DNA of 64,000 nt from Dirofilaria immitis (Eukaryota; Nematoda; Chromadorea; Rhabditida; Onchocercidae). The position numbers and the translations under genes were made by a program. Each line of letters opens with the position of its first letter. Positions within the stretch are counted from its first letter, which is position 1. Below are positions 1 through 12,600 of the stretch, piece after piece. Location of the stretch: the NCBI GenBank assembly GCA_024305405.1, contig JAKNDB010000103.1, positions 3,596,001 to 3,660,000 on the forward strand, given 5' to 3'. The notes under the pieces are model-generated. The model saw only the letters and a list, made by a program, of their open reading frames with translations. It was not told where the DNA came from and did not search any database.

Positions 1-1195
1 TACATAAATAATTTCAACAAAAATAAACAAATCGAATTATATTAATTATGCAAAATATTTTCCATTAGAATTTTACTTATATAATATATATTAATTAAAT
101 TAAATATAAATGCAAAAATAATTTCAAATTTAAATTTCATATTTGTGCTTTTATTCTATTCTTCTGAAATGATTTTTAAAAAAAAAAATTCCATTAATTA
201 ATTAATTGGGTAAGTGCATTTTATCTTTTTTTTTTTTTTTTAATATGAAATATCATATCAGATAAATTTTTATTCCTTATCAAATTTTTCAATATTATTT
301 CTACATCTTATCAATCATCCTTTTTTTTCCAAATTAATTATTTCATAAAAAAAAAGAAAAATGTTGGAATAAAAATATTTGTTAAATTTCTTTTATTTTT
401 TTATGATTTATACTTTTAAAGATTATTCGCATTTAAATGATAAATGATTATGGACAACGAAATTTTGAATATAAAATTACTAATTTATGATGGGATTGGG
501 ATTGTAACATTTTTGTAACAGATATATGTATTTCATACATGATATAACATGCGATACTGATATTAGTTATGATTAAAACATATTAAATGGATCAATTAAC
601 TGATAAAGTACGGATGATTGATCAATGATTGATCTAATATTTACAATACATGCATAATTAGATAAAATGTTATGTATATGTTTAATAAAATTATTTAATT
701 TTATTACGTTTACATATATATAAATATTATTTCATATTATCATACATATATTATAAATACTTGATCAATCACTTCAATCAATGTAATCAATAACTGATCG
801 ATAAAATTTTCAAGAAATATTTGTGATTAATCGAAAATCGAGCAAATAACAAATAGATATGAAAATATTTGATCTAATGATAATATAGTATCGAATAATG
901 AATTAATGTTAGATATTGATAATTCAAAAATAATGCCTTAAAAATTTCTATTTATTCTGAAAATTTAAAAGATGAAACAATCGTAACGATATCGGAGGAA
1001 TTTATAAATATAATATGATAAAAATAATTGATTATATTTGATAATTTTTATGATTGTTAAATAAATTTAATGATTAGAATAATGTTGAAATTGAACTGTT
1101 AAATAAAGAAATAATCGAGAAATGATTGAATACTTTATTAAATTATACTTTATGCTTTCTTTTTTTTTTTTTTGTTCTACCTCAATTTATTATAG
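1..1195. other. AT-rich sequence, no gene seen
   Basis: Only A/T-rich sequence with short mononucleotide runs and many stops in all frames. I see no supported exon before the acceptor at 1194-1195. Confidence 0.6.
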
Positions 1196-1481
1196 CGTAA
1201 GCAGTTACAGGATAGGCAGTGGTCCAGGTGGAAGTGGTAGCTGGTCAACGCGAGGTGTCGGTGGTATTAGCGGTGATTCCTATCATCAAGGCAACGGAAT
1301 TTTCGGCTCTCATCGTCAACAGGTTTTATTTTATAATTTTGCAAAACTTTAGTCTTGAAAAAAACAAAAGCTGAATTTTACTAAATTGAATAAATTTAAT
1401 GATTGCAGGAGAGATACGATTCCTATCCATCAGGTGGTGGACTTTTTGGCGGTGCAAGTTGTAGCTGCTCATCAGGATACG
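1196..1481 (+). CDS. Two Gly/Ser-rich exons of an unidentified protein (partial)
   Basis: Two consecutive exons join in frame. Exon 1196-1322 follows an acceptor (TTATTATAG) and ends CAG|GTTTTA. Exon 1409-1481 follows GATTGCAG and ends G|GTGAGC, a good donor. The joined peptide is rich in Gly, Ser and Arg and ends with the cysteine motif ASCSCSSGYG. Paired cysteines after a Gly/Ser-rich stretch recall the segment just before the Gly-X-Y block of nematode cuticle collagens, but no Gly-X-Y exon follows within the next 2 kb. No start codon or last exon was found. It may be a collagen-like remnant or the middle of a gene whose other exons I missed. The local base composition (near 50% GC) is far above the flanks, which supports coding origin. 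Confidence 0.45.
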
Positions 1482-3252
1482 GTGAGCTATTTGTCAAGAA
1501 ATGATTTACAGGTTTCTTTTACTTCGTTATCATTTAATCAAAAGATTGGAAGTATTAGATTTAATAACAAATTTAATTTCTTATATATGACTTCTTACTT
1601 TCTAACGTTGTAGTTAAAATGTAATTAATTATCAATTGTTGTTATGCTGCTAATAATTTGTGATTAATTTGATTTTTGTTTGATTTGTTTTTGAAAAAAA
1701 AAAAAAGAAAACGAAAAAGAAAAAGAAATAAAAATGCATGTAATTTAATTCTTAAATAAAAATTAGTATTTAATTTTTAAATTAAATTAATTTAAATTTA
1801 ATTTACAACAAATAAAAATTATTCGAATTATGCATATTCAAACAAAAAAACAAAAAACAAAAGCATTAGAGCATTTATTTTGATGGCGTAATATTTACTA
1901 CGATTGATGATAATGATGATGATGATCAATTAATTGATAAAGGAAAAACCGGTTTAGAGCATTTCAAGATTTTCATTGTTTCAATAGCTTTCTTGTAAAA
2001 AGCATTGTTTTTTTCTTTTTCTGTTTTTTTTTTAGATATCCGTTTATGTTTATTTTATGCATAAAATATAAATATACATATATACAATAAGCAAATACAG
2101 TAGTCAGACGAATTGTTGTAATATTTTTGTCGAAAATATATATATGCATTTGGTTGTTGAGAGTGATAAGATAAGAAGTAAATGAATAGATACATCAATT
2201 CAATCTAAGATAAAATAAGTAATCTGATGATAATACGAGAAGAAAATTCAGATAATTCATAATTTGCTAATCGATTAAAAATTATCATGAATAAATTATG
2301 AACTAAAAATAACTTCCTTAAATACTAACTATACCAAATAATAAATTATTAATGCATCGATTTAATTTTATAACTTTTTTTCTTTCTTTTTTCTTAAATA
2401 GCAATAAGTTTTTTGTTAGGAAAATTTACAAATGCAATTTAAAAAAAAAAAAAAATCAAATTATTACGAAAAAAAGAAGAGAGAGGATGAATAATTATGA
2501 AATGGTAAAAGAAACAAAAATATTTGTTAAATAAACTTTTAAACTTGTTTTGAAATAAATTTAATTTAAATGAACAAAAAGCGAGAACAAAAAAAAAAAA
2601 CCGAAAGCAAAAATTCGAAATGCTTTTTTTTAAATCAATCAATTAATTTTAACGCAAATATGTTAAAATAAAAATAGGCTGCAAAAGAACAAAAAAAAAA
2701 CTTTACAAAAAGAATTTATAAGAATTAACGCAAATATAATGTTAAAATAAAAATGAGCTGCAAGAAAAAAAGAAGTTTTAGAAAAAAATTTGCAAAAGTT
2801 GGATCGTTTTTTTTGTTTAGCTAATTGTTTTAGTCGTTTTTCTTTCTCTCTCTCTTTTAAGTTCAATTTTTTGGTACACTTTTTTTTTTTAAAAAAAATT
2901 TTACAAAGCATAAATATTTCTTAGCGATAATTTTATTATTTTCACATAAATTATCAATCATATAAAAATTGATTAACTAATTTGCATCAATTGATAAAAT
3001 GAATTAATTGATAATCATAGTTGAATAATAATAATAATAATTGATAATCACAGTTGAATAATAATAAAAAACAAAAAACAAAAGGATGAAAAACAAGGAG
3101 TAATTGTTTGCAAAAAATAAATTATTAATAATTAAAAATAATATATTTTAACAATGATACTTTTGTAGTTATGAAATGAGTTAAAAAAAAAAAATTTAAT
3201 TAATCCATTTATTTATTTTCGATAAAAACAAAAACGATTAAATTAATTTTCC
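1482..3252. other. AT-rich gap, no gene seen
   Basis: Poly-A and poly-T tracts and short ATAATA runs. The ORFs here are Lys/Phe-rich low-complexity translations of A and T runs and are not credible genes. Confidence 0.6.
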
Positions 3253-3408
3253 TTACGATACTTGTTTGCTATCAGTTTCATGGTCATATTTAGCCTTAGA
3301 TGAAAAAGGTTTACCACCCGCTTTGGGCTGTAATCTCAAACAACCCAACCCAATTTCAAAGCATAACGTATCGTAAATTTTTTTACCCGTACAGGTCTCT
3401 AGCACCTT
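3253..3408 (-). CDS. Short open frame in a GC-richer island (candidate exon)
   Basis: On the minus strand about 51 codons are open from about 3408 to a TAA at 3255-3253, in an island clearly richer in G and C than its surroundings. The peptide is mixed and hydrophilic, including CTGKKIYDTLCFE and QPKAGGKPFSSKAKY, unlike the Lys/Phe/Asn translations of the background. An acceptor-like GATTACAG lies inside it, so the true exon may be only the C-terminal 25 codons. No start codon or partner exon was found and I do not recognise the family. It may be a gene remnant. Confidence 0.3.
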   Translation of the reverse strand, partial: KVLETCTGKKIYDTLCFEIGLGCLRLQPKAGGKPFSSKAKYDHETDSKQVS

Positions 3409-3720
3409 CTACGGGTTACATTGTATATTTGTTTATTTGTTTATTTGTCTTTTTTTTTTTTTTGTTTCTTTCCAAATATTAATCGATAATTATTCGTATT
3501 TGATAAAATTTGAATAAATGGATTAATTTTTTTTTTTTTGTTTTGAAATTATCATTGTTATATCATTTTTTTTTTCATATGCTGTCATTTTTTTTAATTT
3601 TGATAAAATATTTTATTTATTCATCGATGATAATTAATCGTTTATGAAAAAATTTTTTAACTAAAAATTATATTTTCTCGACAAATAAATCAATTGATTA
3701 TTATTGCTAGAACATTATTT

Positions 3721-6051
3721 ATGGTTGCGGCATCAACAGTTGTTGTATCGACAAAAAATTATTGTTTACCCTTATCATATGAACATATCCCAAAGTTATT
3801 ATACTACTGTATCACTGAAAATGTTTTGGATAAATATCTTCTCATCGATAAATATCCGCATAAAATGCAAAATTATGATAAAATAATCACATCAGCTATT
3901 GGAGTATACCAAAAGACAGAACCAAAGTTCTATATGCAACAAGTTAGAATATTCATTTTTCTTTTTTTTTGAATTTAAACAAAAAAAACATTAGTCTTGA
4001 TTACGTTTTAAGTTTAAAATACAATCGATAATCATGATTTCATTTGCGAATTTTTGATCATGATTTCATTCAATGATTTTTGATTATCATACGATGATAT
4101 CAACAAAAGCATCATTTTCAATCAGCCAAATACTTCTTTTTTTCATTCTTCTCCCCTATTATTTTTTTTTTTAAAATGAATTAATCGGCAAAATCATTGA
4201 TCAAAGTTTTGCATCATTTCTTTTGCTAATTTAGATCATCTTCATTTCTACTGCAATTCCAATCACATTATTTGAGCTAATCGTCGGAAATATTTGTCAA
4301 CAATCGATCAAAAATCAATAATATTTGTTGAACCAAATTTATCATTGACTCAGAAATTAATTGAATATCCGAAAGAAGATCATATGATTTCTGGATATCA
4401 AGGTTTTCTTGCTTCCTTTCCTTTTATGAATTAAATAAAGATCGATGTATCGTCAAATGTTGTTAATAAAAATTCTTCGTATAATTTCATTTTCTAATGA
4501 AATATTTTCCGCCCTTTCGTTTTTTTTTTTAAATCAAATATCTTCATCCTGGATATTTATGGTAGTGTAAAATTTCGAACATTTCGGAAATTTATCATCA
4601 TTCTTAAATCAGGTTAGAAATCAATTTTTAGCACCAATTTATCAAATTCATGATGAATATATCTATCGAAATCAACAATATTCGATTATCGAAATATTGG
4701 TTGCCAATTTTTCATTCAATTATAATGTTGAAAATTTTCGATTATCATATTTATCGTGCTTATCGAGAATGTTAATGAACAAATTATTCCTGATCTATTG
4801 TCAACAACATGTAAGCTTAGTATTTTAAATTTTGAAAATTGAAAAATATTCAATAGATTCATTATTCAAATAATTAGCTTTATTTTTATTAATATTGCAC
4901 TTAATAGATAGAATTTGAATTCGTACATTCATTAATTATTCCAAATTTAAATTCTTATATAAAATTTATTAATTATTTCGAATTTAAATTCTTACACAAA
5001 ATTTATTAATCACTCCGAATTTGAATTCTTATATAAAATTTATTAATTATTTCGAATTTAAATTCTTATACAAAGTTTATTAATTATTCGAATTTAAATT
5101 CTTATACAAATTTCATTAATTATTTCCAATTAAAATTCTTACACAGAATTTATTAATCATTCCGAATTTAAATTCTTATGTAAAATTTATTAATTATTTT
5201 GAATTTAAATTCTTATACAAAATTCATTAATTATTTCGAATTTAAATTCTCATACAAAATTTATTGATTATTTTGCAGATATCATTAAATTGTCATAATT
5301 TATGTACATACAAGCATCGTAAATATATCGCAGAAAAATGCTAGTCGAAACGATTCAGCAAAATTTCTACAATCTTAAATATCTTAGCAATATCATATAT
5401 TGCATGAATCAAAGCCAAAATAATCGTTGCTATTTTAATGGATTGAAATTATCAGAACCGAAAATCGATATTGTTAGGTAGATAGCTGAAAAAATTTTTG
5501 ATGTTTTGATTAAAAATTTTAAAATCTTCCTAAATATTTGTTAAACATTAGGAAAAAAAAAACAAAACAAAATAAAAATATTTTTGTAGCATTTTGTTTG
5601 ATCAAAAATTGTTTGATTAATTATTTTGATTGTTTTTTCTTCTTTTAGAATTATCTAAATAAAACAATGAAATCAATTTTTGGAAATATTTTCGAAGTAA
5701 TTTTAATTAAATGATTAAAAAGATAAACTATAATGGCGAGACTATCAATTTTTCATTATTTTACAATCAATTATCAATTAACATGATCAAAAATCATCAT
5801 AATAATAATAATAATAATAATAATAGTAATAATTTCTTCATAGATGCTTCCGTATGTGCAATATAACTGTCAGCCAGATAATGATCGGATTGATGATATT
5901 GTTGAAACGAACGATTTGGTCTGTCGCAACAACCGGAATATTTTCATCTATTACACATATACTAACTTATATACGATCAATTAAAAAAATAATAAAAATA
6001 TCTTTCATATATTTCGAAATTATTTCAAATTTTTTCAACAATCATTTTTGA
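3721..6051 (+). CDS. Unrecognised five-exon gene, probably secreted or membrane, with two frame breaks
   Basis: Exons read 3721-3942, 4235-4402, 4632-4810, 5279-5477 and about 5841-6051. The start MVAASTVVVS is a short signal-like peptide. Exon 3 ends and exon 4 begins with a cysteine-rich stretch (IYCQQH, then NCHNLCTYKHRKY, IIYCMNQ, RCYFNG). Phases fit only if one base is restored in TTT at 4293-4295 and one in the A5 run at 5334-5338; exons 2, 3 and 4 then join cleanly. Exon 5 is open in two frames. One gives VQYNCQPDNDRIDD, which looks more protein-like but needs a further base; the other gives a hydrophobic tail ending at 6051. Intron 3 is filled by a 37-bp minisatellite. I do not recognise the family. 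Confidence 0.4.
4911..5275. repeat. 37-bp minisatellite in intron 3 of the 3.7-6.0 kb gene
   Basis: About ten imperfect copies of a 37-bp unit containing AATTTAAATTCTTATA and AAATTTATTAATTATT. The last copy runs directly into the TTTTGCAG acceptor of exon 4. Confidence 0.85.
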
Positions 6052-9000
6052 TATAATAAATAAATAAAGAAAATCAATTATATAGGTATGTTGTATCAAT
6101 TTAAAAATTCGATTTAAATTTTAAAAGTTTCTTTCTTTAAAAAAAAAAAAAAACATTCATCATATTTATACATCCATGATCAGATTTATTTTGGAAAAAT
6201 GTTTTTCGATTATTTTAATGAAAATTTCTACTGCAAAATTCTACAGGAAAGCAAAATGTTTATTAATTAATAAAACAGTTTTTTTTTTTTTTTTTTAAAA
6301 CCAAATGATAAAATCTTTTTGATATTATTTTTCTGCTATTTTAAGCAAACTTTTTCTAATTTTATTTTCAACTTTTTTTTTATAGTTTAAAAAAGAAATG
6401 AAATAATAGCAGAAAGGTAAATTTAATTAAAATTATTATTATTTTTTTCTTCTATTTTCAAAAATTAATTTTATTATCATTGCTATAATCTTATTAGATA
6501 TAGCAATTATTTTCGTCTATTATTTTGTTTGCAAAATTTTTATAATGTTTTTTTTTTTGTTAAATGTTAAAAAAAAATGCCTATCAATGGCCCTAAACTA
6601 TATTTCTTTTATAAAATTCATATGATCTTATTATTTATCGAATCGTTTGAAATTGTTTTCCTTCATTTCACTCAAACAAATTTTTATTGTCAATTTGATC
6701 CTATAAATTTAGAATAATAGTCAGTTTTATTGCCAAAAATATTCGATTCGAAAATAGCTAAATAATTAATTGAAAATGATTATTTTTTCAAACAATTTAT
6801 TATATGAAATATTTATTCAACAATTTTCAACAAAACAAAAAAAAGGAAATATGCCTATTATTCAATTTGATAATTCGAGAATCTCGACGATAAACAATTC
6901 CTTCACATCTATTCCATTACAATCATTTTACGATACTCTGCTGTTTTATTTTAATATTACTTTTCGTCTTATTTCTACTACTACTTTATTCTTTTTTTCC
7001 TTCCACCAAAGAATATGTTTGAAAAAAAAATCCATGGCTGATGATTAAGTTTTTTTTTTTTTTTTAATAAAAGAATCTGCCAAAGTTCGGTATCTACTAA
7101 TCGAGACATTCCAAGGAATATTTTAATTTTTTTCACTTTTCTTATATCATAAAAACTATTTAAAAAAAAAAAAAAACTTATGAATTTTCAACAATCAGCT
7201 TAGTTCATTCGTTATATAATGCATTTTGTATTATCTATCTTTTATCAATCGATACTTTTCAAACAATTTCTTTTTCTTTTCTTTTTTTTTTTAACAATTG
7301 CTTATCATTCTTGAGCCACTTATCATCATTTATTCATAATTCCCATAAACATGTATATGACGATGAATTATCTCGTTTAATAAACAAAATTTTTAATTAA
7401 ATTTTTTAGATGGATATAATTTATTTTAGTATAATTAAAAAATTTAAGGGCCATAAATTCCATTTCATTTATTCATTTTTCCTAATTTCAATTTTGTTAA
7501 TCACATTTTTAAAAATTTGAAACAAAAAAAAGAGTAGAGAGAGAGAGAGAGAAAGAAGAAAGTACAATTTTTCGATGTAATCACTTTTTTTTTTTTTAAA
7601 TTATTTTATTTATATCATTTCAAATGATTTTCTATTTTTTGTTTTTAGTTTTTAATTTTTGATATTTCGTTTTTCTTTTATTTTTTTTTCCAACCATATC
7701 ATTTTTATTTGTATATATATAATTGCATATATTAGCAATGATCAACAAATATTATATATAATATATTTTACTATTCTTTCTAATAAACGAAAATTTTTCG
7801 CATCTTTTTTCTTTTTCGAAATAATTTTTATTTTTTACTTATCATTTGATTATTATTTCAACAAACTGCCATCCAAAATGAAAAAACAAAAACAAAAAAG
7901 CAAAAACAAAAACAATAAGTTTTAACAAAAAGTTTTTTAAAATTTTTTTTGAAGAAAATATATGATGAAATATATTTTGAAAAGTAAATAAAATATGATT
8001 GTATCAAAAAAAAATAAATTATTTTTTTAAAAAATTATAATTTTAATATTTTATAATTTTTAAAAACTTTTGTTTTATTATACTAATTTTTATTATTAAT
8101 TACTTTTTTATTAATTTTTTTATTAATTATTATTAATTTTATTATACGAAAAAAAAAGAAAGCAAAATAATTTATTGCAAATATTATTGGTAAAATAATT
8201 GAATTTTTCATTTCGAAAATTAAAAAAAAAAAAGAAAAAATGAAATCAAATATTAAATTTAAGAAATTAGAAATGTGAAAAAGAAGAAGCATAAAGAAAA
8301 TAAGCGAAAATTGAGAAACAATTATAAAAATGAATATTAACAACATCGATCGATTAGAATAAAAATAATTGTTTATAATTTCATTTAAATTATTAGTAAC
8401 AAAATTTTGAAATCAATTTTACAAGCATGATTAACATTCCTTTCAATGTTAAAAGAAAAAAAATAAACGTCACGTGTAATTTTACGTAATATTTCTCCCT
8501 TACAAATTTTAAATATTTAAAAAAGAAGCATTTTTCCAATTTCCAATATTATTCATTTCTAGCAAATATAATCTTCGTCATATGAATTCATATAGGTTTC
8601 AACGATGCGCAAATTTAATTTCTATCCGATTAATTATTATTTAGCCTAAAAGATTGCAAAAAGTAAAAGATAAAATTCGAGAATTCGAGAAATTCCTCAA
8701 ACATTTCAAATTTAAATTTAAAATTTTAACTTTGTATGAAAAGAATTTTAGTACTAAAATTTAAAAACAATCTTTCGAATTAATCCAAATGAATTTTTCA
8801 TGCATTTGTTTGTCATCGGTAAATTTATTATTACCTGTAATTATCGATGATAACATATTATCACCTATACTTCCGGTATTTCATTATTATCTGTAATTAT
8901 TGTAATAGAGCGGTTAAATGAGTGGGTGGGAGAAAGTTGGCAAAATTTTCGAATAAAATTGTGAAAAACATTGGGCCAATCAATTTGATGAAAAATGATG

Positions 9001-9641
9001 AATGATTGCGAATTATGCGTGCATCAATAATAACAACAATTCAACAACGATTGATAGCACATACAAAAAGTCAACAAAGCAATCGATCGATTAATTGATT
9101 GGTTGGTTCAATTAGGACGACTAACATAGAGGTCAAATTAATCAATAAATGCTTAGCTATCATGAAAATCGATTACGACGTAGAAAATGGTAAGAAATTG
9201 GAGGAAAGCGTTGTGGAAATTCAACAATGAAATCGATCAATTTACGACGAGCGTAATTAAGCATTTATTTCGCTTCACAATATATCTATCTTCTCCTTTC
9301 CTCTATATTTAATGTGTAAAATTGATAAGTTTTTTTTAAATATGCTGAACTTTGATCCCTTCCATATAAAATAATAATCTCATATTATCATGTTTATTTC
9401 AATGAACTTTATAGGAAAGTAAACAAATCTCTTCTTTTCTTTCTTTTTTTTTTTGTTCGAGATTTTTATTATTGATTTTAAAAATAAGTACAAATTAAAA
9501 TTTATCGATTTGACGAAGGGTCTTAAAACGAAGGCTAGCAATTGGTACAAAAAGAAAAAAAAGAAAGAAGGAAATTTTAGAAATAAGTTTGTAAATTTAA
9601 CAAAAGGAAATAAAAAAACAAAAAGGAAAAGGAATCGATCG
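6052..9641. other. Gene-poor AT-rich interval
   Basis: Long A and T tracts, a GA-rich simple repeat near 7535-7560, and low-complexity ORFs (for example 6770-7048) that I do not trust. Toward the end lie GATCGATT-rich stretches (about 9075-9110). Any promoter of the DUF273 gene would lie here, but no motif is clear. Confidence 0.5.
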
Positions 9642-12600
9642 ATGCGAAGACGACGTAAAATATGGCTATTATTCATTTCAATCATTTCTATCATCATTTT
9701 TGCATTAATTATTTACGAAGAAATTTATGTTAATATTTATTATCTATATAAGAATTATTATGGTATTATGATTCTTCGTAATATTACGATTCGACGATTT
9801 GAAGGTAACAATAATTTAATTTAATTTAATCTTTTTTTTTTTTTGTTTGGATTTCTTTCTTTTATTTTTTCAATTTTACTTCATAATTTAATTTTTCTTT
9901 TTTGTTTTTTTGTTTTTTTTTTACATTTCAATTTATTTCACAAATTGAATGATATCGTTTCGTAAAATTTGATTAATAATATATATATATATATACATAT
10001 TTTTTTTTCTTTTTTATAATTTGTCGGAATTTATTTTTCAAAAAAAAAAGTAAATAAATAAATGAAATTGTAAGAAATTATTTTTATCATTTTTAATATT
10101 CGAAAAATTCTAAATCTAACAATAGATATTTTTTTTTTTGCATATAATAATTGTTTCGAAGCGATAAAATTAACGATTGAATTAACGATCGTATTTTTCG
10201 ACATTTCAAAACTTTATCCATTTCCCTTTTAAAATAATGTTGTTGATTATTTATTCGAAAATACGAATAATTCATTAGCTACATATGATGATGATGATGA
10301 TGATGATGATATGATGATGATGATGATGATGATAATGATGATGAGTGACATGATTTATTGTTTATGTGATTAAATTTCGCGAAAAAAAAATATCAAATTT
10401 CAAATTTTAAGTGTACAAATTTTAAAATTCATTCATTCGAAAATTTCAAATTTTTGGCTATATTATTGGACTGTATTATAATTATTGTTGATAATGATAG
10501 AATATACAAATTACAATAATGATAATGTATGATTTCAGATCAATATTATCACTAATGTATAAATTGATCAAAAAAAATACATTTCAGGTCAAAAATCAAT
10601 TCCAATAGCAATAATTACGGTTTTGCTAAATTGCAGTAATTATGAGGAATATCGTTTAGCTCAAGAAAGTTTCGAATGTTATGCCTTATATCATAATTAC
10701 AAATGGATTGTAATCGATTTGTCGAGAAATGTTACACTTCAAAAGTTATGCCCTCATAAAGATGTAATTTCTTTTTTTCCTTTTTTTTTTATTGATTAAT
10801 TGATAATAGATTATAGCATTAGAAATAATATTAAATATAATTATAAATATTAATAATTAATAGTTTTATATGTAACAATAATTATAATAATAAATACTAA
10901 TAATCAGTAATATATTGTGAAATGATAGAGCAATGATAACAACAGTGATAAATCCTTAGAAACAGAGTGAATTAAAGAGATCAGAAAAAGTTCAACTTAA
11001 TTTATAAAAAATTGAAAATCTAACTGAGAATGTTTAATAAATGATACGAACTATTTATTAGGAATAGTTTGAGCAGAATTTATACTAAAATTTTTTATTT
11101 GATTTCGAGAGTGATAACAATTGATTCATCTTTGATCAATCAAATTCATAGAATAAATGAAATTAAACAAACAAATATATATATATATGTATGGAAGAAT
11201 AAGCCGAATGATCAATTTTGAAATATTGTACCATCTCTTGAGAAGAAGAAAGAGGGAATAATATTGAATGACTACTTTGACTGATATTTACAGTAATATT
11301 TATCAGATCAAAAAAAAAAGCGAGAGAATATTTGGGACAGAAAAGATTGGTTGCTTTTAGAAATCAAAAGTATGATCAAAAATAAAAAAAAATTTTTACA
11401 AAATATCCTTCCAATCTTTCTTTTTATCATATCACATTTATCGTGATTTTTTTTTATTTTAATTTTTTACACTTTTTTTGGCTTTTTTTAAAAAAATTTT
11501 TATAACTTGGCTAATATTTCATTAATTTTAAATATCTATATGAGTAAATTATCTATTTGAAGCATTTATTAGATTAAGAAAATCAAAACTACATGAATTG
11601 TAGTGTTATAAATGATAATAGATGATATTAAGAATGATAAAAGATAATTTTATCAAGAAGCAATTATAGTGTTATAGTGTTAAGAATGATTTAATACAGA
11701 TAATGCTAAGATGATAGAGATATTCTATTAAATTATCTGTAACGCTATAATATTTATTAGATTAAGAAAATCAAAGCTGCATGAATTATAGTGTTATAAT
11801 GATAGTAAATGATATTAAGAATGATAAAAAGATAATTTTATCAAGAAGCAATCATAGTGTTATAGTGTTAAGAATGATTTAATACAGATAATGCTAAGAT
11901 AATAGAAATAAAATTTATCATGAATGATTAAAGTGATGATAATTTTAGTTTATGTTTGCTCGACATTGTGTCACAGCAGAAGTAATGAAGGAAACAAGTG
12001 ATATCCAATGGTTTCTATTTATTGATGCTGATATGGGAGTGATTAATCCTAATCATTTAATCGAAGAATGGATCGATAATAGCGTTAATATTATTTTGTA
12101 TAATCGAATTTTTAATCACGAAGTAATGGCTGGAAGCTATTTAGCAAAGTTAGTTATGATTAATAATAACTTAATTTATCGCAAATTTGATTTTCTTCAA
12201 AAATTATCACTATATTTTAGAATATTATCATATTATTATGAATGATTTATCATATGCTAAATTTTATTTATCGCTTAATAATATAATGTTGCGAATATTT
12301 TTATATGATCATTTAATTAAAGCATAAGGTGTATATCTAATTTTTTTTAAAAAAATGAAAAGAATTATTAAATTAGTTATTTGAATTTTTATTATCATTT
12401 TTGAATATCATATTTACTAAATTATATTAAACAAAGATTAAAATATTAATTTTTCTTTCTTTTTTTCCTTTAAATTTATTACTTTACAGAAATACACCAT
12501 ATTCATGGGAATTTCTTCAATTTTGAGCAAATTATGAATTGAAATTATCATTTCCAGTATTTGGATCAGATAATGGTGCAATTCATGTATGTTAAATTTA

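Noticed and set aside
6770..7048. 92-codon ORF
   Set aside because: Low-complexity Asn/Phe/Lys composition and no motif; likely chance.
9380..9824. Overlapping ORFs on both strands around DUF273 exon 1
   Set aside because: Sequence upstream of 9642 is Lys/Phe low-complexity; only the part from the basic start and membrane anchor joins exon 2.
12524..12526. TGA read as Trp by a mitochondrial-type code (nuclear copy of mitochondrial DNA)
   Set aside because: The gene is a spliced nuclear family and uses TGG for Trp elsewhere.
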